Shown: piece by piece, positions 6,883-10,386 of the stretch
Numbering within the stretch: position 1 is the stretch's first letter
Layout of the letters: every line of letters begins with the position of its first letter
Assembly (NCBI GenBank): GCA_016932235.1
Contig: JAFGDF010000052.1
Span: 1 to 10,386, forward strand
Source: Deltaproteobacteria bacterium
GTDB taxonomy: Bacteria; Desulfobacterota; DSM-4660; Desulfatiglandales; HGW-15
Direction: 5' to 3'
DNA length: 10,386 nt
The notes under the pieces: generated by a model
Told to the model about the DNA's origin: nothing
What the model saw: only the letters and a program-made list of their open reading frames with translations
Databases searched by the model: none
Position numbers and translations under genes: made by a program

Positions 6883-8853
6883 ATGACTGCATGGCTTGAA
6901 TATCTTCATGAAAACAGATCTTTCCAGGAATGGCCCTATCCCGTACGATATGGTGAAGAGAATGTAGTTGACATTGACGTGCTTTTTATCGGTGGGGGCA
7001 TTGCCGGCTGCCATGGGGCCATAAGCGCCGCAAAAAGGGGCGCCAGGGTAGCTGTAACGGACAAGGGCCCGGTTATTCGAAGCGGTGCCGGCGGAGCGGG
7101 AGTGGATCACTGGCATCTTGCCTGCACAAACCCCGCCTCCCGGATCACACCCGAAGAGATGGTGGATGTCCTTAAATCATCCTTTGGTGATTACGGATAC
7201 GGTGAATTCGGAAACGGTATTGCCGCCTTTATTTCATGCAAGGAGAGCTATGACGCCCTCCTTGATATCGAGGGCATGGGCATCAAGGTGAGAGACGTGG
7301 ATGATGAGTTTGTCGGCGCTCCCTTCAGGGACGAGGAGACAAAACTGCTCTTTGCCTATGACTATGATAACAGATTCTGTATACGTGTCCAGGCCGCCAA
7401 GGTAAAACCGGCCCTTTACAGGGAATTGAAACGCCTGGAGATCGGCATATATGATCATATCGTAATGACAAGCCTTCTCACTGAAGACGGTAGACCCGGA
7501 AGCAGGGTAACCGGCGCAGTCGGGATACACAGATTAACGGGCGAGTTTTATATATTCAGGGCAAGGGCCACGGTCCTGTCGCTTTCGAGACCCTCTGATA
7601 TCTGGATATTCGACACGGAATCGAAAGGTGCCGGATACATGCCCGAGCCCAACAATACCTGTGAAGGGCTTGATATGATGTGGAGGGCCGGTGTGGAGCT
7701 CACCATGATGGAGTCAAGCGGTACAAGGATGCAGACAGGGGGCTTCAGTAATATTCCATATTCCACAGGAAATTCACATAATACCTGGTTTGCCTGCACC
7801 CTTGTTGACGCCGGTGGAAAGGAGATCCCCTGGGTGGATCGAAACGGGAAAGTATTAAAGAGTGTTGAGGAAAGATATCATCCGGCCCCCGGGCAGCGGG
7901 CATTTATATATGACGGGCCGAGGCTTATCCCGGACCTGCCCCAAAGGATAGCCGAAGGTGAATTCAAGCTCCCTCTCTTTGCCGACCTGCCCGGCATGCC
8001 CGAACATGAGCGAAGGGTGATCTGGGGATTAATGATAGGAAATGAGGGAAAGACCCTTGTTCCCATATATCATAATTTTCAGAAATGGGGATTTGACCCG
8101 GACAAGGACATGCTTCAGGCGACTGTCCAGCCCCCGGATCTGTATACATGGGGCGCCTGGTGGAAAAGATACGGGCCTCGCCAATACAGGGGGCTGTCAG
8201 GTGGAGGACCGGTTTTTGACTGGGACCTCAAGACTAACCTGCCGGGTTTATATGCGGCCGGAAACAGTCTGGCCTGCGGCTCCAATCATTCGGGGTCAGC
8301 GACTACCGGCAGGTATGCCGGAAGAAAGGCCGCAGCTTATGCCTCAATGGCGGGAGACCCTGTCATTGACAGGAATCAGGTTGAAAACGAGAAGCTCAGG
8401 ATCTATGCCCCCGTAAGGCGCAATAAAGGGATGGGATGGAAGGAGTTAAAATCGGGGATAGCACGAATAATGCAGGATTACTGCGGCGAGACTAAGAACG
8501 ATGATACCCTCAGAACCGGTTTGAAATGGCTTGACAGCGTCAGATCAAGCGAGATCGAAACGGCCTGTGCCGGAAATCCCCATGAACTGGGTCGCACAAT
8601 GGAAGCCATGGCCCAGCTCAATGTAAGCGAAGTAATCATACACGCATGTCTGGCAAGAAAGGCAAGCAGCGGACCACTCGGGTTCAAAAGGCTGGATTAT
8701 CCGCAGATGGACCCGCCGGAATGGAATAAGTTCCTGACCATCAGGCAGGAGATGGGAGAGATAAAGACAGGGGAGCTGCCTTTTGATTTCTGGCTGCTGC
8801 CTCCTAATTCAACATCCTATGAGGAAAACTACCAGAGGCACGGTGATCTGTAA
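6883..8853 (+). CDS. AprA-like FAD-dependent oxidoreductase (adenylylsulfate reductase alpha / fumarate reductase superfamily)
   Basis: This is a 656-residue flavoprotein. The N-terminal FAD-binding Rossmann motif is DVLFIGGGIAGCHGAISAA (about residues 32-50), with Asp60 at the end of the second strand. It is followed by VIRSGAGGAG, the counterpart of the AprA ERSGA segment. The covalent-flavin histidine of SdhA/FrdA (RSHT) is replaced by Gly68, so FAD should be non-covalent. The second FAD segment is NLPGLYAAGN...NHSGSATTGRYAGRKAA (about 450-480). The helical C-terminus ends with GFKRLDYPQMDPPEWNKF (about 600-617), as in AprA. Length equals AprA (about 640-660). However, the AprA SHSGEAG motif supplying an active-site histidine appears here as GLSGGGP (about 436-442), judged by eye. 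AAGGAGGT (6868-6875) is 7 nt from the ATG. The ferredoxin gene follows by 39 nt. APS reduction is possible but I favour another substrate. Confidence 0.8.
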   Translation: MTAWLEYLHENRSFQEWPYPVRYGEENVVDIDVLFIGGGIAGCHGAISAAKRGARVAVTDKGPVIRSGAGGAGVDHWHLACTNPASRITPEEMVDVLKSSFGDYGYGEFGNGIAAFISCKESYDALLDIEGMGIKVRDVDDEFVGAPFRDEETKLLFAYDYDNRFCIRVQAAKVKPALYRELKRLEIGIYDHIVMTSLLTEDGRPGSRVTGAVGIHRLTGEFYIFRARATVLSLSRPSDIWIFDTESKGAGYMPEPNNTCEGLDMMWRAGVELTMMESSGTRMQTGGFSNIPYSTGNSHNTWFACTLVDAGGKEIPWVDRNGKVLKSVEERYHPAPGQRAFIYDGPRLIPDLPQRIAEGEFKLPLFADLPGMPEHERRVIWGLMIGNEGKTLVPIYHNFQKWGFDPDKDMLQATVQPPDLYTWGAWWKRYGPRQYRGLSGGGPVFDWDLKTNLPGLYAAGNSLACGSNHSGSATTGRYAGRKAAAYASMAGDPVIDRNQVENEKLRIYAPVRRNKGMGWKELKSGIARIMQDYCGETKNDDTLRTGLKWLDSVRSSEIETACAGNPHELGRTMEAMAQLNVSEVIIHACLARKASSGPLGFKRLDYPQMDPPEWNKFLTIRQEMGEIKTGELPFDFWLLPPNSTSYEENYQRHGDL

Positions 8854-8892
8854 TAACCATACGTCTCCGGGGTCTATAAAGAAAGGAGAAAA

Positions 8893-9237
8893 ATGAACAT
8901 GGAAAATAAGGCCTATATGTCCCCAAATCCCATAATGCCGAATCAGTGTGTTGTTATCGACCCGGAATTATGCAGCGGCTGTAATTCCTGTGTGAAGGTA
9001 TGCCGCTCGGATGTCCTTATGCCCAATAAAGATAAAGGCAAGCCACCAGTAGTACTATATCCGGATGAGTGCTGGTTTTGCGCCTGTTGTGTGGAGCACT
9101 GTCCCATACCCGAAGCGATCACAATACAATTTCCATTAAACCAGAGGGTCGGCTGGAAGCGCAAGGAGACCGGCGAGTGCTTCCGCATCGGCATGAAAAA
9201 TCCTCCTCCGCCCAACATTAAGCCGCCTTTAGGGTGA
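8893..9237 (+). CDS. AprB-like 2x[4Fe-4S] ferredoxin subunit
   Basis: This 114-residue iron-sulfur protein has two clusters of the form C-x2-C-x2-C-x3-C: Cys27/30/33/37 (CSGCNSCVKVC) and Cys60/63/66/70 (CWFCACCVEHCP). The Trp right after the first Cys of the second motif (Trp61) matches the AprB CWEC tryptophan that bridges a cluster and the FAD of AprA. This supports a direct partnership with the upstream flavoprotein. Differences from AprB (about 150 residues): there is no insertion in the first cluster motif, and the tail after the second cluster is only about 44 residues, ending in a proline-rich PPPPNIKPPLG. AprB uses a longer tail to wrap its partner. AAAGGAG (8882-8888) lies 4 nt from the ATG. 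It is likely the electron donor or acceptor in a soluble heterodimer. Confidence 0.85.
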   Translation: MNMENKAYMSPNPIMPNQCVVIDPELCSGCNSCVKVCRSDVLMPNKDKGKPPVVLYPDECWFCACCVEHCPIPEAITIQFPLNQRVGWKRKETGECFRIGMKNPPPPNIKPPLG

Positions 9238-9333
9238 AAGCCGGTTAAAAATAATTCAGCAAATCTTATGTCAACCCGAAGCTTTTCAGACCGGCGTGAG
9301 AACAATTTGTATTAATCAGGTGCGGACAGGAGC

Positions 9334-10239
9334 ATGGAAAAAGCGATTATAGACCTTATTAAAGATAATGGACCTTTGACCGGGGAGGATATCCTGTCTT
9401 CTCTGGGCGAGGACCCGCTCCTTGTATGGCGGACCTGCAGGGGTTCCGACCATCTGGTTACACAAAGCATCGGCACAAGATACCTTAGATTTGACAGACG
9501 AATTGAGGGTTATGCCCGGCTCTCCCCCTCGATCTTGAGAGAATTTCTGACCTATTCCGTAGTCGGGCTTTCAGAGAATATCGCTGATCTGGATAAAAAG
9601 GCCGGCATTATACTTTCCCACATCAAAGATGTAAGTAAGGCAAAATCAGATCTGGCATATAATATCGTCTCTTCATTGACCGCGCGACTGGGAGATGACC
9701 CGCTGTTAAAAGAACAGCTCTGTTTTATTATTGCAGGCGATATTGTCTTTAACATGGCTCACGACGTACCCAGGCCTGAAAGGAGTACCGGAAAAATAGT
9801 TAAAGGTTCTGATATGGATATCGTCGTTGTCCTGGATGACCTATTCCCGGAAAGCGTCATTAAAAGGCTTGATGAGGAGATTTATGCTGAAAAACACAGG
9901 CTTCTGCTCAATCCTTATATCAAGGAGGAGATCGACTACATTGTTAAAGGTCTTGATCGGATAAGGGATCAGGTAAGGTTTGATACCTTTAAACATATGG
10001 TCGCATGTAAGATTCTACAGGAAGGGACCCTCCTCTATGGCAGCAGCGCCCTTTTCAGAGAGATCAAGACCATTCTGAAGGAATATAATATCATGGAAAA
10101 GATAACAGCCATGGAAAAACAGGCCACAGCCTTCAGAGAAAAGGCTGAAGAATATCTTCTTTCGGAAGATCCTATAAGGATAAGGGAATCCGGAATGAAT
10201 CTCTTCTATCCTGCCGAGGAATCCGAAGAATTTGAATAG
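9334..10239 (+). CDS. Uncharacterised protein with a nucleotidyltransferase-like signature
   Basis: This 301-residue protein belongs to no named family I recognise. Residues 1-75 look like a small winged-helix or HTH region (IIDLIKDNGPLTGEDILSSL, then YLRFDRRI). Residues 80-128 are predicted helical. The middle resembles a nucleotidyltransferase fold: FIIAGDIVFNM (131-141) in place of the GS loop, then GSDMDIVVVLDD (158-169) giving the paired carboxylates Asp160/Asp162, and EEIDYIVKG (198-206) offering a third at Asp201. LYGSSALFREIKTIL (234-248) is also typical of the region after the catalytic strand. The canonical GSxxxG loop is altered to GD, with a 20-residue charged insertion before SDxD, so catalysis is uncertain. 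The start is the first ATG; AGGAG lies only 1 nt away, which is poor. It lies 96 nt after the ferredoxin gene on the same strand; a functional link is unproven. Confidence 0.65.
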   Translation: MEKAIIDLIKDNGPLTGEDILSSLGEDPLLVWRTCRGSDHLVTQSIGTRYLRFDRRIEGYARLSPSILREFLTYSVVGLSENIADLDKKAGIILSHIKDVSKAKSDLAYNIVSSLTARLGDDPLLKEQLCFIIAGDIVFNMAHDVPRPERSTGKIVKGSDMDIVVVLDDLFPESVIKRLDEEIYAEKHRLLLNPYIKEEIDYIVKGLDRIRDQVRFDTFKHMVACKILQEGTLLYGSSALFREIKTILKEYNIMEKITAMEKQATAFREKAEEYLLSEDPIRIRESGMNLFYPAEESEEFE

Positions 10240-10386
10240 CCTGTATTGTGTTTAGTCCCATACCCCTTTTACCCTTCATTACCAATGTCGTCGAGTGAGG
10301 AAGATCTTCTTTATTACCCCTCCCCTGGCGGCAGGGGCGAGGGGAGGGGTTTAGAGATTTATTGTGTTGAAACGTTAGTTTATTAA
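10240..10386. other. Intergenic end of the window
   Basis: I see no gene here. Apart from the GC-rich inverted repeat listed separately, the only structure is a 10-bp palindrome gaagatcttc (10300-10309). Confidence 0.5.
10316..10350. repeat. Strong GC-rich inverted repeat, possible terminator or dispersed repeat
   Basis: acccctcccct (10316-10326) and aggggaggggt (10340-10350) are perfect 11-bp complements around a 13-base loop. The hairpin lies 76 bases after the stop at 10239 and is followed only by TTTAGAG, a poor U-tract. It could end transcription of the rightward block, but polypyrimidine/polypurine palindromes like this are also common as dispersed intergenic repeats. Confidence 0.5.

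Overview
The window looks like chromosomal DNA of an anaerobic, probably Desulfobacterota-type (deltaproteobacterial) bacterium. The evidence is the combination of RNase J, a YihY-type membrane protein with a winged-helix tail, a bacterial GlnRS, a sucCD pair, a lone TatA, and a two-gene unit related to dissimilatory adenylylsulfate (APS) reductase. This placement is inferred from gene content; no 16S or other decisive marker is present.

Layout: (1) The first ~83 bases are the N-terminus of a ribonuclease J gene read leftward. (2) A 666-base non-coding gap follows. It holds a compact 346-bp foldback element (242-587) with 20-bp terminal inverted repeats flanked by TA, and nested perfect inverted repeats inside. 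(3) ssb is read rightward at 765-1184. (4) A five-gene leftward block occupies 1203-6610, in transcription order glnS - yihY - sucC - sucD - tatA. The genes are tightly spaced (the yihY stop and sucC start share one base) and the block converges on ssb. (5) A ~270-base divergent intergenic region (6611-6882) holds a candidate glnS promoter, a perfect 20-bp palindrome at the predicted transcription start, and two small GC-rich hairpins resembling REP-type repeats. (6) A rightward block carries an AprA-like flavoprotein, a short AprB-like 2x[4Fe-4S] ferredoxin, and an uncharacterised protein with a nucleotidyltransferase-like SDxD signature. (7) A final 147-base gap contains a strong GC-rich 11-bp inverted repeat.

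The leftward block mixes translation (GlnRS), central metabolism (succinyl-CoA synthetase) and membrane/export functions, so it looks like a housekeeping cluster rather than one pathway. The rightward block is the most interesting coding part. A flavoprotein and ferredoxin with the APS-reductase layout are encoded without sat, qmo or other sulfate-reduction genes in view. The ferredoxin is much shorter than AprB, and the APS-site histidine motif is not recognisable in the flavoprotein. This suggests a paralogous electron-transferring oxidoreductase with an unknown substrate.

The foldback element between rnj and ssb is the most interesting non-coding part. It is most likely a miniature inverted-repeat transposable element, less likely a structured RNA.
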